64,000 nt of DNA from Rhodeus uyekii (Eukaryota; Chordata; Actinopteri; Cypriniformes; Acheilognathidae), in NCBI GenBank assembly GCA_037043235.1, contig JAWRVZ010000029.1, forward strand, positions 135,001 to 199,000, written 5' to 3'. Each line of letters starts with the position of its first letter. Position 1 is the stretch's first letter. The position numbers and the translations under genes were made by a program. Shown here piece after piece: positions 24,799-35,611 of the stretch. The notes below the pieces were generated by a model that made no database searches, was not told the origin of the DNA, and saw nothing but the letters and a program-made list of their open reading frames with translations.

Positions 24799-25660
24799 TA
24801 GGGGAGCGCGGGGACAAACGTAACACTTTTTGGTTTTAGGCAAATAATGAACAAAGAAATTTGGTTAGACAAACCATATTTTTATACAAACAACACACAA
24901 GCCTCTCCTACAAATGAGCACTGGTTTGATGTTCGTCGGACTTACAGTTTCTGCGCAGTATCACCAAAAGCGCAAGGAGTGAAATGTGACAACTTACCCC
25001 GTGTGCGGGGCTCGTTGTAACAGACATCGGGTTAGTTGTAACACCATGTTATCCAATGGGTGTTCATTGGCGTAATTTTTATTTCTTAATAAAAGTTGAG
25101 TCTTAATGATTATAAGCATAACTTATGAATGGAATATATTTTTTATTTTATTTATTATATTGTTATGCTTTAAACAATGTAATGACATGAAAAAAAAACG
25201 TTTTAATAGGTTAATACAATGCAAAATATATGATTATTGATGCAGCCTGTTCAATGCGGCTTAGTTGTAACACCGTGTTACAACTAACCCCGCGGTGTCG
25301 TGTTCACTTCAGGACCGGCTAGCAGTCACTATGTGTTTTTCACATCTTTCAAAATGGTACCGTCTTTTAGCCAAGAAGATGGTAATCATAACAATATAAG
25401 ATTGGACTAACATACTTTCACACATTCTTTGAAAATCGAAAAACAACTACTATAACAAAAAATAGTTTCATGCTTTCAAAAGAGTTTTTCCTGTGGTTCT
25501 CATCCAAATTTCGCTGAAATTTCTCGAAAGATCGCCAGAAGACGTGTGCAAACAGTGTGGTGAAAAGCCCGTTAGCACGTCACATTTAAGCCCGTGCAAC
25601 TATTTAAAAAAATCGCTGTTACTTTTTACCCCGCGTTACTTTGTGCCCCGCGCTCCCCTA
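24799..25660. mobile_element. DNA transposon with TAGGGGAGCGCGGGG ends
   Basis: The left end TAGGGGAGCGCGGGGACAAA faces the right end, whose reverse complement is TAGGGGAGCGCGGGGCACAA. GTAAC motifs recur beside both ends, and GTTGTAACA and CGGGGT motifs recur inside. The 862-bp interior encodes no recognisable transposase. I see no confident target-site duplication, so the superfamily stays open. Confidence 0.8.
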
Positions 25661-25729
25661 CTTAAAGGTTTTATTTCAAGTTGCGTTTTGTGCACCAATT
25701 AACTAACATTAACTTTAATGCTTAATACT

Positions 25730-26860
25730 TTTTTTTAACATTCTACACATTCATTTCAATTAAGTGCTCTTCTTTTTCACAAGGATCAAGAAACCTTTCA
25801 AAAAGCCAATCGTTTGAATATGAGAATAATGTTTGGTCTTCTTTGCAACTTATTTCGGCCGAGAATCACGGTTTGCTCAAAGACATCTACTTGCAATTAT
25901 AAAACTGTTAGGGATTAGACTTCAATGTTACAATGTTTTTTATTTTATCAAAGATTTTTTCATAGATGCATTTAGCAGAACGATCAGCAAGTCTTAATTT
26001 TAAAACATTGCATTCAGTTTGTACTTAAGTAGGCCTATACAGTAATGCCTTGAGATATGAGCATGATCCGTTCCAGGACGAGCTCGTAACTCGAATTGCT
26101 CGTATCTCAAGTTATTTTTCCCATAAGAAATAACAGAATTTTTTTTTTAATCCATTCCATCTCTCTAAAAAACTGCCTTATTAGTGTTAATAACAATGAA
26201 AAAACATGTTTTTAATTGCTATAGACACACACACACACACAATTATAGTATATGAGGATTCCTGTGATATAAAATAAAATGTGGTTTTAATTATGAGTTC
26301 TTACCTTCGAGACAGACGATACAGTAGCGGCTAATGACGGCATGTGTGGAGGAGGAGGAGGAGAAGAAGGGAGGGATAACGTAGATAACGCAAACACAAT
26401 ACGGAAGTGTAGTGTTTCTTCCCGTGTTGTGTGTTGGATAGACTCAGAACCTCATATTTAGTATTATTGAACACACATAACTCTTGCTGCTCCCAGCATA
26501 ATACTGTGAATCACTCGTTGCCCCCGGTAACCTCCCGCTGTAAAACCAAGGTCGCCCTCTAGTGGAGATCATATGCATCATATGTATATAAAATACACCA
26601 CAGGAAGACTCGCAGGAGATGCGTATGCTTAGGGAAGTCAACGAACACGTGAAGTGAAGGAGTGAGGCGCCGTGGGCTCCGAGTGCTCGAACGCCTAGCG
26701 TCGGCGTCTGTACAATATTTACTTGTATTTCAAAGCAAAACATTTGCTCAAAGGCTTGCTCATATCTTGGGACGCTCGCGTCTCAAGATATTACTGTATT
26801 CTTTTAATATGTATTACTTTAAAATAAGTAAACTCTTTTTAAAAGCATGGATGAACATCT
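25730..26860 (-). repeat. Repeat H, copy split by Tigger MITE B
   Basis: 25735-26037 aligns inverted with 21373-22600. 25997-26039 plus 26797-26840 align directly with 23490-23580. The Tigger-type MITE lies between the two halves. Confidence 0.8.
26040..26796. mobile_element. Tigger-type (pogo) MITE, copy B, exact boundaries
   Basis: Ends are CAGTAATGCCTTGAGATATG and, reverse-complemented from the right, CAGTAATATCTTGAGACGCG. TA flanks both sides, and the empty site at 23490-23580 confirms the boundaries. The interior shares with copy C the AAGCCTTTGAGCAAA-like, ACGCCGACGC and CTTCACTTCACGTGTTC segments (on the minus strand), so B is a deletion derivative of that family. There is no coding capacity. 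Confidence 0.93.
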
Positions 26861-27188
26861 CCATTGAGTCAAATGTTTTTTTGCCGCACAAAGCAAGTTA
26901 GCATGCGCAGATCTGAAGCTGCATTAAACGCACAAGCCCTGTGACGTCGATCTACCTTTTGAGACCCTCAACCGGTGGAGGAAACACTGGCTAATAATTA
27001 AAAATATTAATAATATTAAATGAGGCTAGTCTGACCACGGGGCTCGCAGAGGAGGCTGAGACTATGTACTAAGTCATAAGAGCAACGTGCCAGCTTATTG
27101 ACTTATGCCTGATCCAGCCTGCCTCAGAGCTGCGGCTGCGGTCTGCTTTATTGCTGCTCACCCCTCCTACCCCTCGTTCAGATATTAC
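26861..27188. other. Non-coding spacer
   Basis: Short unique sequence with no supported exon. Confidence 0.55.
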
Positions 27189-27567
27189 AGAGAGAGAGGG
27201 GGGGAGACGACAGGGAGAGAGAGAGAGAGAGAGAAAGAAGGAGAGATAGAGAGAGAGGGAGAGATGTATACAAAGAGAGAGAGAGAGACGACAGGGAGAG
27301 AGTGAAGGAGAGAGAGGGAGAGATATGTACAAAGAGAGAGAGAGAGGGAGAAAGAGAGAGAGACAGAGAGAAAGAGAGAGAGACAGAGAGAGAGAGAGAA
27401 AGAGAAAGAGAGGGGGAGAGAGAGGGAGAGAGATATACAAAGAGAGAGAGAGAGAGAGAGAGGGAGAAAGAGAGAGAGACAGAGAGAGAGAGAAAGAGAG
27501 AAAGAGAAAGAGAGGGGAAGAGAGAGGGAGAGAGATATACAAAGAGAGAGAGAGAGAGAGAGGGAGA

Positions 27568-27598
<31 letters not shown>

Positions 27599-27905
27599 CG
27601 ACAGAGTGAGAAAGAGAGAGAGAGAAAGAGAGGAAGAGAGAGGGAGAGAGAAAGAGAGGGAGAGATATATACAAAGAGAGAGAGAGAGAGAGAGAGAGGC
27701 AACAGAGAGAGAGAGAGAGCTCTCTCTCCCCCTCTCTTTCTTCCTCTCCCTCTCTCTCTCTCTCTCTCATTCTCTCCCTCCCTCTCTTTCTCTTTCTCTC
27801 TCTCTTTCTCACTCTGTAGTCGAAGGAGAGATAGAGAGAGAGGGGGAGAGAGAGAGGGAGACAGAGAGAGAGGGAGACGACAGAGTGAGAAAGAGAGAGA
27901 GAGAG

Positions 27906-27936
<31 letters not shown>

Positions 27937-28023
27937 GAGGAAGAGAGAGAAAGAGAGGGAGGGAGAGATGACAGAGAGAGAACGAGAGAGAGAGAGAGAG
28001 GGAGAGAAGGGGAGAGAGAGTGA

Positions 28024-28061
<38 letters not shown>

Positions 28062-28323
28062 AGGGGAGAGAGAGTGAAGGAGAGAGAGAGAGGGAGAGAA
28101 GGGGAGAGAGAGTGAAGGAGAGAGAGAGAGAGGGAGAGAGAGAGGGAGAGAAGGGGAGAGAGAGTGAAGGAGAGAGAGAGGGAGGGAGAGAAGGGGAGAG
28201 AGAGTGAAGGAGAGAGAGAGACAGAGAGATGGGGAGAGAGAGTGAAGGAGAGGGAGAGAGAGAGAGGGAGAGACAACAGAGAGAGAAAGAGAGGGAGAGA
28301 GAGACAGAGAGAGAGAGAGAGAG
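27189..28323. repeat. 1.1-kb polypurine block with internal strand switch
   Basis: The plus strand is almost wholly G and A, built from GAGA runs with two imperfect longer units: one carrying GATATACAAAGAGAG (about 27260-27690) and one carrying GAAGGGGAGAGAGAGTGAAG (about 28000-28260). From 27720 to about 27817 it switches to polypyrimidine, creating a hairpin junction at GAGCTC. The long Ser-Leu and Arg-Glu open frames on the two strands are products of the repeat. Confidence 0.95.
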
Positions 28324-29159
28324 ATCACAGGGGAGATGAGGCTGTGCGGCTCGGATGGATGGACAGATGCATTGATAAGGATTGCGAGCGCAACAGCACC
28401 AGCGCTGAATGTCCAATCACTTCTCCCTCCCTCTGTCGAGCTTCCTCTCATCTCAGCGGATCCTCTCATTCCCCGCTCATCTGCTTTGTCCTTGTGCACG
28501 GCATAAAAAACAATATTAATCTGTCTTTCTGAATCACTTTAAACGTCTGTTGAATAGTTATAGCAAGGCAAAATATAAACCTAAAAATTTGAGTTCAACT
28601 TTCCCGAATCCATATTATTTGTCACAAGGAAAAGCGTCAATAAAACAATGTCATATTTGCATCAGAAAAGCCATTCAATGTCCAAAAACAGCTAGAAAAA
28701 TGTAGCATTTTGCCAAATCTGTTGCATATTCATTGCATTTTTTCCTTAACCTGTCCTTTAATATTAAACACATTTGAATGAATCTGTTTAGAAACGAGTA
28801 GAAACATAATTACGGAATTAAAAATGTATTACGTATAAGGTTATTAGAAAAACATCCCTGTGTGTAATTCAAATCAATTAATATTATAATGATGTGCCAC
28901 CTGCTGTTAGCATTAGTTTTGAGGATATTAATCATGTTTTGCATCCGATAGAACCCAAATTTATCAAAGTTGAATTTAAGTTAATAACAATGTTAAAATC
29001 CTATCCTGAGGATCGACCCTTCCTTCTGCTGAAAGAACAAAAAAAACAGATAAAACTAGCCTAAGCTGAAAGACTGGTTTCAGCTGATCCTCAAAGGGGC
29101 TTTAGACTCTCTTTTTTGTTTTAGCTGACCAGGTTAGCCTTTGCTGGTGAAGCTGGGAG
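28324..29159. other. AT-rich non-coding
   Basis: No exon or element was recognised until the flank of the next minisatellite. Confidence 0.6.
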
Positions 29160-29775
29160 GCCACCTTAAATCAGCAAACACCACCTTAAACCAGCAAAAA
29201 CCAGCTTAAACCAGCAAAGACCACCTTAAACCAGCTTAACCCAGCAAAGACCACCTTAAACCAGCACAGACCACCTTAAACCAGCAAAAAAAAGCTTAAA
29301 CCAGCAAATACCACCTTAAACCAGCAAAAAACAGCTTAAACCAGCAAAGAACACCTTAAACCAGCTTAACCCAGCAAAGACCACCTTAAACCAGCACAGA
29401 CCACCTTAAACCAGCAAAAAAAAAGCTTAAACCAGCAAATACCACCTTAAACCAGCAAAGCCCAACTTAAACCATCTTAAACCAGTAAAGCCACGCTTAA
29501 ACCAGCAACACCCACCTTAAACCAGCACAGACCACCTTAAACCAACAAAGCCCAACTTAAACCATCTTAAACCGGCAAAGATCAGCTTACACCAGCAAAG
29601 ACCCCATTAAACCAGCTTAAACCGGCAAAGACAACCTTAAACCAGAAAAAAAACAGCAAAGCCCAGTTTAAACCAGCAAAGCCAAGCTTAAACCAGCAAA
29701 GACCACCTTATACCAGCCTAAACCAGCAAAGCCCACCTTAAACCAGCAAAGACCAGTTTAAACCAGCCCATGTTT
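29160..29775. repeat. Minisatellite, ~20-bp unit (CCAGCAAAGACCACCTTAAA)
   Basis: About 30 imperfect copies of a unit alternating ACCAGCAAAGACC with ACCTTAAACCAGC. Some copies carry TTTAAACCAGC or ATCTTAAACC variants. A block at about 29236-29320 recurs at 29356-29445, which suggests duplication of multi-unit segments. Similar arrays are common in cyprinid genomes. Confidence 0.93.
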
Positions 29776-30150
29776 TGGCAGGGATGTTTTGTTTTCTCAG
29801 CAGGGCTGAGACTCCCTTACAGCAATGTAATTCGTGAGCATGTGACCTCTTTCACCTCTTGCGAGTCTGCAGGTCTGTGCAGGAAAACGAGGCAGAACTG
29901 CTGATTTTTGTGGCGTTTCTCGCTCTCTCCCGTCTCGGTTGTCCTGAGGTCTGAGTGCTCTCTAATGTCTTCATGTCCATTAGAAAGATGGGTCGAGCTT
30001 CACACTGACAGCTCTTTCGCTTTTGCGCACCCGATCAAAACCGCCTCCATTTTCGAGGCGAGAACGTGGCAGCAGAGAATTAGAGGCAGTTTCGGATGTG
30101 CTAGTGATGTTCAGGTCTGGACATATTACGCCATAAAGCACTCGGTGTGA
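29776..30150. other. Unique non-coding block
   Basis: GC-moderate, repeat-free sequence with an open frame from 29908 that has no domain features. It may be conserved regulatory DNA; this is unsupported. Confidence 0.4.
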
Positions 30151-30390
30151 GTGTGTGTGTATGTGTGAGAGAGGATGTGTGAGTGTGTGAGAGAGGATAT
30201 GTGAGTGTGTGTGTGTGAGAGATGATGTGTGAGTGTGTGAGAGAGTGTGTATGTGTGTGTGTATGTGTGTGTGTGTTAGGAAGTGTGTTTGTGTGAGAGA
30301 GTGTGTGTGTGTGTGTGTGTTTGTGTGTGTGAGAGAGAGAGAGAGTGTGTGTGTCAGTGTGTGTGTGTTCGTGAGTGCTTGCGTGTGGGA
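30151..30390. repeat. GT/GA-rich microsatellite
   Basis: Imperfect GTGTGT runs broken by GAGAGA patches; several units of GTGTGAGTGTGTGAGAGAG are visible. Confidence 0.9.
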
Positions 30391-30578
30391 CCGTTGAGTC
30401 TAAATCTTTTTTTTTTTATCCCTGACATAAATTTTATCAATTGGCGACATTTGCAATATTTCCCCATTGCTTTTTGTCTTTGAAAAAAATAAAAAAAAAT
30501 AAAAGAAATCAGTCACATTGGCCTTGAAAGCTGTTATTGTCTCGCCTCCAGGACAGGCAGCGCAAAATGAGCTCGCCG

Positions 30579-30592
30579 GTTGCCATGGTAAC
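30579..30592. promoter_or_regulatory. RFX X-box
   Basis: GTTGCCATGGTAAC fits the palindromic X-box consensus of two half-sites (GTNRCC and RGYAAC) spaced by two bases. RFX factors bind such sites in promoters of many ciliary genes and others. The match is exact, but occupancy is unknown. Confidence 0.6.
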
Positions 30593-30823
30593 CTCCCCGG
30601 AGACGCGAGCGCGAGCTCTTGTTTATCTCCGGCCAGTGCGCGCGCGCTCGCGCAGATGCAAGAGAGGGAGCGATTAAAGCGCTCAAATCGGCGAAACGCG
30701 TCGGTATGCGGCGCCGTGCTTCTGTGAAGAATCAAAATAGCTCGAATTAAAAGATAAACGAGGGCGACGAGCTCCCGTGTGTTGAGACTCGCTCTGACGT
30801 ACGCAGCCCCAAAATAAGCGGCG

Positions 30824-30831
30824 TATAAAAA
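30824..30831 (+). promoter_or_regulatory. TATA box candidate
   Basis: TATAAAAA in GCGTATAAAAAGAGG, within the CpG-rich block and downstream of the X-box. It is a plausible core promoter element by sequence alone. Confidence 0.4.
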
Positions 30832-30900
30832 GAGGATGTGAAATGACCGCAGTCATTGGAGCGCGTGCCCGCAAGGCCGCGGCGACGCGCCTCTGTGTGT

Positions 30901-31377
30901 CATGTCAGAGTGTGTGAGAGACACAGGCTTGACCAAAGCACAAAACCCAGAGCTTTACAGCCTCTAGTGGCTTCAAATACGCGCAGGCTTTTGCATCTGC
31001 AGAGAGATAATCATGACGAGATGAAAGAAGCTCATTTTGCCACAGATGGGAAGGAGAATGCCTTTGATTCAGATGTTTTATGTATGAGCTCTCCTGCTGT
31101 TTAGCCTGGATTTCAAGAAGCACTGTGTTACTATGTGCTGCAAAATAAGAAGGCATTTTTATATAATGGCAGGAAAGTGCCGGTTCGTAGGCCTAAAACA
31201 GCGGAATAGAAATGCCCTTCTGTTTCCTTCTTCCACTCCCCCAGTTTTTTAGACGAGTACCTGTGAGGTTAGTGTCAGAGTCACCCTCCTAAAAATAACC
31301 GGCTTGCCGCACGGCAGGTCCTCCCTCAGGAACAACAGAGCTGTCCTGCTGTGGCCCAGCTCTTCACAACTGCCCTA

Positions 31378-31379
<2 letters not shown>
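30901..31379. other. Non-coding spacer
   Basis: Unique sequence without a convincing exon. Confidence 0.5.
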
Positions 31380-31427
<48 letters not shown>

Positions 31428-32121
31428 GCACACACATAAACACACACGTACATTCAAATACACACACACTCATGCACAGACAGTCATTGTTCCATTCTCT
31501 ATCCCCCAATCTCTCTCTCACACACACACACTCATTAGACACACACACACTTTCACACACACACAGACAGTCATCTTTCCATTCTGTACCCCCCAATCTC
31601 TCTCTAACACACACACACACATATTCACTCACATCTCTAGCTCCTCACCCGAACCTTCCCTTAACCTCATTATAACCAGATCCCTAAAGTCTTGACCCTC
31701 AAACGGGCCTTTAAAGGCTCTCTGAAAGCGAGGACCGGCCGAAATGTCTGATGGTCTAAAACTCAAACGAGCCCTCACAAAGTTAGATGAACAAGCACAC
31801 ACACACACATCATTCCACACTGTATCCACTCTCTCTCACTCACACACACATACACTCTCTCTCGCTCTGTCAAACACACTCTCTCTCTCTCGCTCTCTCT
31901 GTGTGTGTGTGTGTGTGTATGTGTCTGATGGGGTTTTGGTCCCTCAGAAGGAGGAGAGATGCTACAAATCTGGTAGCGATATTCAAGCATTTGGCTTTTT
32001 CGTTTTCGGTTGGGGTACACAAATGTGGAAATATTTTATTAATTTTGGGGTAACGGTGTTCTCTGATGGTTTGGTATTGTGGGCATCCACTCCCACACAC
32101 AGACTGCAGTCCGTGCAGAAA

Positions 32122-32197
<76 letters not shown>

Positions 32198-32252
32198 CAT
32201 TTCGTACTGTATCCCACCCACACACTCACACATAATTTTGTACTATACGCCC

Positions 32253-32298
<46 letters not shown>

Positions 32299-32388
32299 CA
32301 TTCCATATTATGTCCCCTCGCAACACACAACATTCTGTACAGTATCCCCCTCACACACACACACACACATCATTTCATACAGTATCCT

Positions 32389-32419
<31 letters not shown>

Positions 32420-32560
32420 TCATTCCATATAATACCACCCCTCACACACACAAACACCACTCTGTACAGTATCCCCCCTCACACACACACAAACACACAC
32501 ACACCACTCCGTACAGTATCCCCCCTCACACACACACACATTATTCCGGATAGTATCCCC

Positions 32561-32594
<34 letters not shown>

Positions 32595-32651
32595 TCACTC
32601 CGTACAGTATCCCCCCTCACACACACACACATTATTCCGTATAGTATCCCC

Positions 32652-32704
<53 letters not shown>

Positions 32705-32760
32705 CACTCCGTACAGTATCCCCCCTCACACACACACACATTATTCCGTATAGTATCCCC

Positions 32761-32792
<32 letters not shown>

Positions 32793-32890
32793 TCACTCCG
32801 TACAGTATCCCCCTCACACACACACAAACACACACATCACTCCGTATAGTATCCCCTCACACACACACACACACACACACATCAATACGT
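31380..32890. repeat. CA/CT compound arrays with CCGTACAGTATCCCC units
   Basis: 31380-31430 is a pure CA run. 31500-31630 holds two ~90-bp repeats with CCCCCAATCTCTCTCT. 32125-32182 is a pure CT run. From about 32185 to 32880 units of (CA)n followed by ATCACTCCGTACAGTATCCC, some with (CT)n, repeat about a dozen times. A related unit (CACTGTATCC) is already visible near 31815. Open frames over it are artefacts. Confidence 0.92.
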
Positions 32891-33120
32891 GTCTCTTTCT
32901 CTCTAACCACAGGAGGGACACATAGGAAAAATATTCTGTCATAATTTACTCACCCTCATATTGCACCAAAACTAAAATACAATAAAACCTTTAATTTATA
33001 ATTCTTTTGAAGTCTATTCTACTTTTAAAAGAGAAACATGAAACTATGCTCTCTTTAAGTACACTTAAGTAGCCTTTTAAATACTTTTAATATTTGAAAA
33101 ATACACTACAGCTGCACACT
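32891..33120. repeat. Decayed fish repeat and repeat H-like segment
   Basis: 32935-32985 (GTCATAATTTACTCACCCTC) is a piece of the AGTTCACCC-type fish repeat seen at 60531. 33050-33115 carries AAGTACACTTAAGTAG as in repeat H. Confidence 0.55.
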
Positions 33121-35611
33121 CACATTTGTAAAGAATATCCTGACTGCTCTTTCTCTACAGTGAAAATCACTGGATGGTGAATCTGATCTACAGGTGTGAA
33201 CTAGAGGCATCGGCATCCATCAACAGCATTTCTCTAATCCATACAACTCTTAAAGCTGATGATCATTGATAAACTCCACTGTCAACCTTTCCTTCACTTG
33301 GAATATAAAGACATTTTATAAAATATGACAGAAATATTAGAGTCAATCTGCATCAACTTTCTTTCTATGGAAACAAGCCGCAAAGAAATGAAGTCATGGA
33401 GGCAACGAGATTCAGAGGGAGTAAACAAGGATCGAATGTACATATTTTGGTGAATTGTATCATTTTTCACACTCTTTCTCTTTACCCTCTGTTCGTGGCA
33501 TCACACACTCTGTTTTATAACAACTCTACCTCTCCCTCTGAGGTGTTATGGTAGTTGTCAGCCCAGTTACCACCTCACCTCACAGACCGATAACAGACCG
33601 TTTAAAAGCGTCCAGCACAATGGTCAGCTTGTGGCATCTTCATGCCAGGTGGGCGATTCACTGCAGATGCCACATGATGTAGCAGCCGAGCTAAAGTGGG
33701 CATGGTTGGCACCAGCTCCAGCCTCTGTGCCCAGGCGGTGTCGTTGCGGAGCCAGAGAGGCATCAGTATTACACGCTTCCTTGGTTCATCCCCACGGACG
33801 CGGGCAACTAATTGCACAAACTGTGCCAGTGCAGATGAGGAGTGATTTGGCGCTGATGGGATGGGCTAATACAGGCAGGCTGGAGGTAAGGAAGAAAATC
33901 AATGAGCTTGAGGGCTGAGAAAGACAGACAGGCAAAGTGTGAGCCCCTGTATGCCTAATGGAGTGAACACACACATATGAAACTACTGACCTCACAGGCC
34001 CCATCTACATTTGCATAGTATTATGAGATTTCAGCTCGTTCAGTGTGTTGTTGATTACTATGTGCGGTTCTGGAAATCTCATGACTTCGCTGTTTATAGA
34101 ACCTGCAGAATTGCTTTCTTTTTTTATCTTCTTGGCCTTGAAGGACTTCAATATTATTGTTAAAGGTAGGGTAGTTTTGGAGCGGTTAGCAATAGCGAGA
34201 TAAGATCCCATCCTTTTAAGCACCTCCAAAGCGGCTACTCCTTAAAACACATGAACGCACACAGCAGAGTCTGCAAAGCATCACGAAATGAGAAACGGCG
34301 TTAAACTACCACATTGAAACATAAATTAGTCACGAACCACGTCACAGGTTTCCATCTCTTCCAAATGACAGTAATAATGTTGTGAATGCAGCACAAACTC
34401 ATTGTTTTGGTTCAGGAGGAACTGTAAAGGCGGCTGCTGTTTCGTTTGTGCTGCTCGGTGACTGACGTCTGTCTAATTCTGAATAGCATGAAACGCTCTA
34501 ATGACGTGTGTGTCTGTGTGAGCAGGTGCGTGGAGGTATGGAAATACATATGCTGACAGGCAGGAACGACATCATAGCATTGTATCTGGACCCATTTCAA
34601 TGATTGGACGAACATTTTATGGTCCTACGCCTTCCATTAAATGCATAGAATAGCATCTATCAGGGATGTGAAGAGACTTTCAACTAACATAACAAAACAT
34701 GTTTCTAGAACAAATCACCTACCCTGGCTATAAGATGTCCATAAAGCCTTTCATTGTCAGGAAGAGAAAACCAGCAAAACAAACCAGTAAGAAGGGGTGG
34801 TTTGGGGAGGGATAAATCCAGCAGGTGGGATTGGGAGATGAGCCAAGCATCCTAACATACCCAGATATCCCACTATAATCAACAAAGCTGATAGAACTGG
34901 AGCCGAGACACTGTAAGCAGTGCGACATCAGGCTCTTGCGTAGTACACGGTTTCATTACGCTGGAAGATTAAGTTTTCCTGCAGTGCAAAGCCCACTTCT
35001 TGTGTAGATTGGGATAACAGGTGCATTGATTGCGTTGCCACAGTTGTGGTGAGAGTCCTAATAACTTGCATTAGCGGAAATTAATATGCAAATAAGATTA
35101 TTCTGCAGAGCAAGGATCATTGCTTTCTTCTCTGTGGATTTATATACACTTATGAAAAATAGTCTTAAGTCAAACAGCAATTGTATACATATACTTATAT
35201 ATGCCAAGATGTGAGATGACAAATGAAAACACATTTGGCACGAATGTAACGGAAGCTGTGACAGATCTTTTCTTCGTACTGTTATGTACATAAAATATGC
35301 AATGGACTTTCGAAAATAAAAAAAAATTGTAGGGTAAGATCATGGTTTGACTCATAGATGTACAATTGTACTAGTTTTACTAGTGTTATTTTTTAAATAC
35401 AAATTACAAGACGGAGAAAGTTAAATAATTAAACATGCATGGATGACGTTCACAATAAGATGATATCACCCATTAAGATAACACTGAAGATGGGTGAATT
35501 TCCATTTCATGCCGACTGCATCGCTGCTTCTTGATTTACGTTTAAAGAGATATTATATTAACACAGTACAGGTCATAGCACCAATTTATGAGCTGGGTAT
35601 CCACTAAAATA
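33121..35611. other. Unique non-coding with possible conserved blocks
   Basis: 33560-33920 is GC-moderate and ends in CTGGAG|GTAAGG, a good donor-like sequence at about 33886, but I could not find a convincing partner acceptor or homology. 35086-35093 is an octamer ATGCAAAT next to TTAAT. No gene is supported. Confidence 0.4.

Larger units (their letters stand above)
30540..30900 (+). promoter_or_regulatory. CpG-rich promoter candidate with X-box and TATA box
   Basis: A CpG-dense block stands out in AT-rich surroundings. It contains an exact RFX-type X-box GTTGCCATGGTAAC (30579-30592), an alternating CG stretch TGCGCGCGCGCTCGCGC (30637-30653), a TGACGTA half-CRE (about 30795) and TATAAAAA (30824-30831). 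If used on the + strand, transcription would start near 30855, in the same direction as rai1. It could be an internal or alternative rai1 promoter, a separate transcript's promoter or an enhancer. Function is inferred from motifs only. Confidence 0.42.

Noticed and set aside
27069..28499. 476- and 412-codon Ser/Leu-rich and 301-codon Arg/Glu-rich frames
   Set aside because: They lie entirely over the polypurine tract and carry no sequence other than the repeat translation.
33631..33918. 95-codon frame ending near a GTAAGG donor
   Set aside because: No matching acceptor or family resemblance; the donor-like word alone is not enough.
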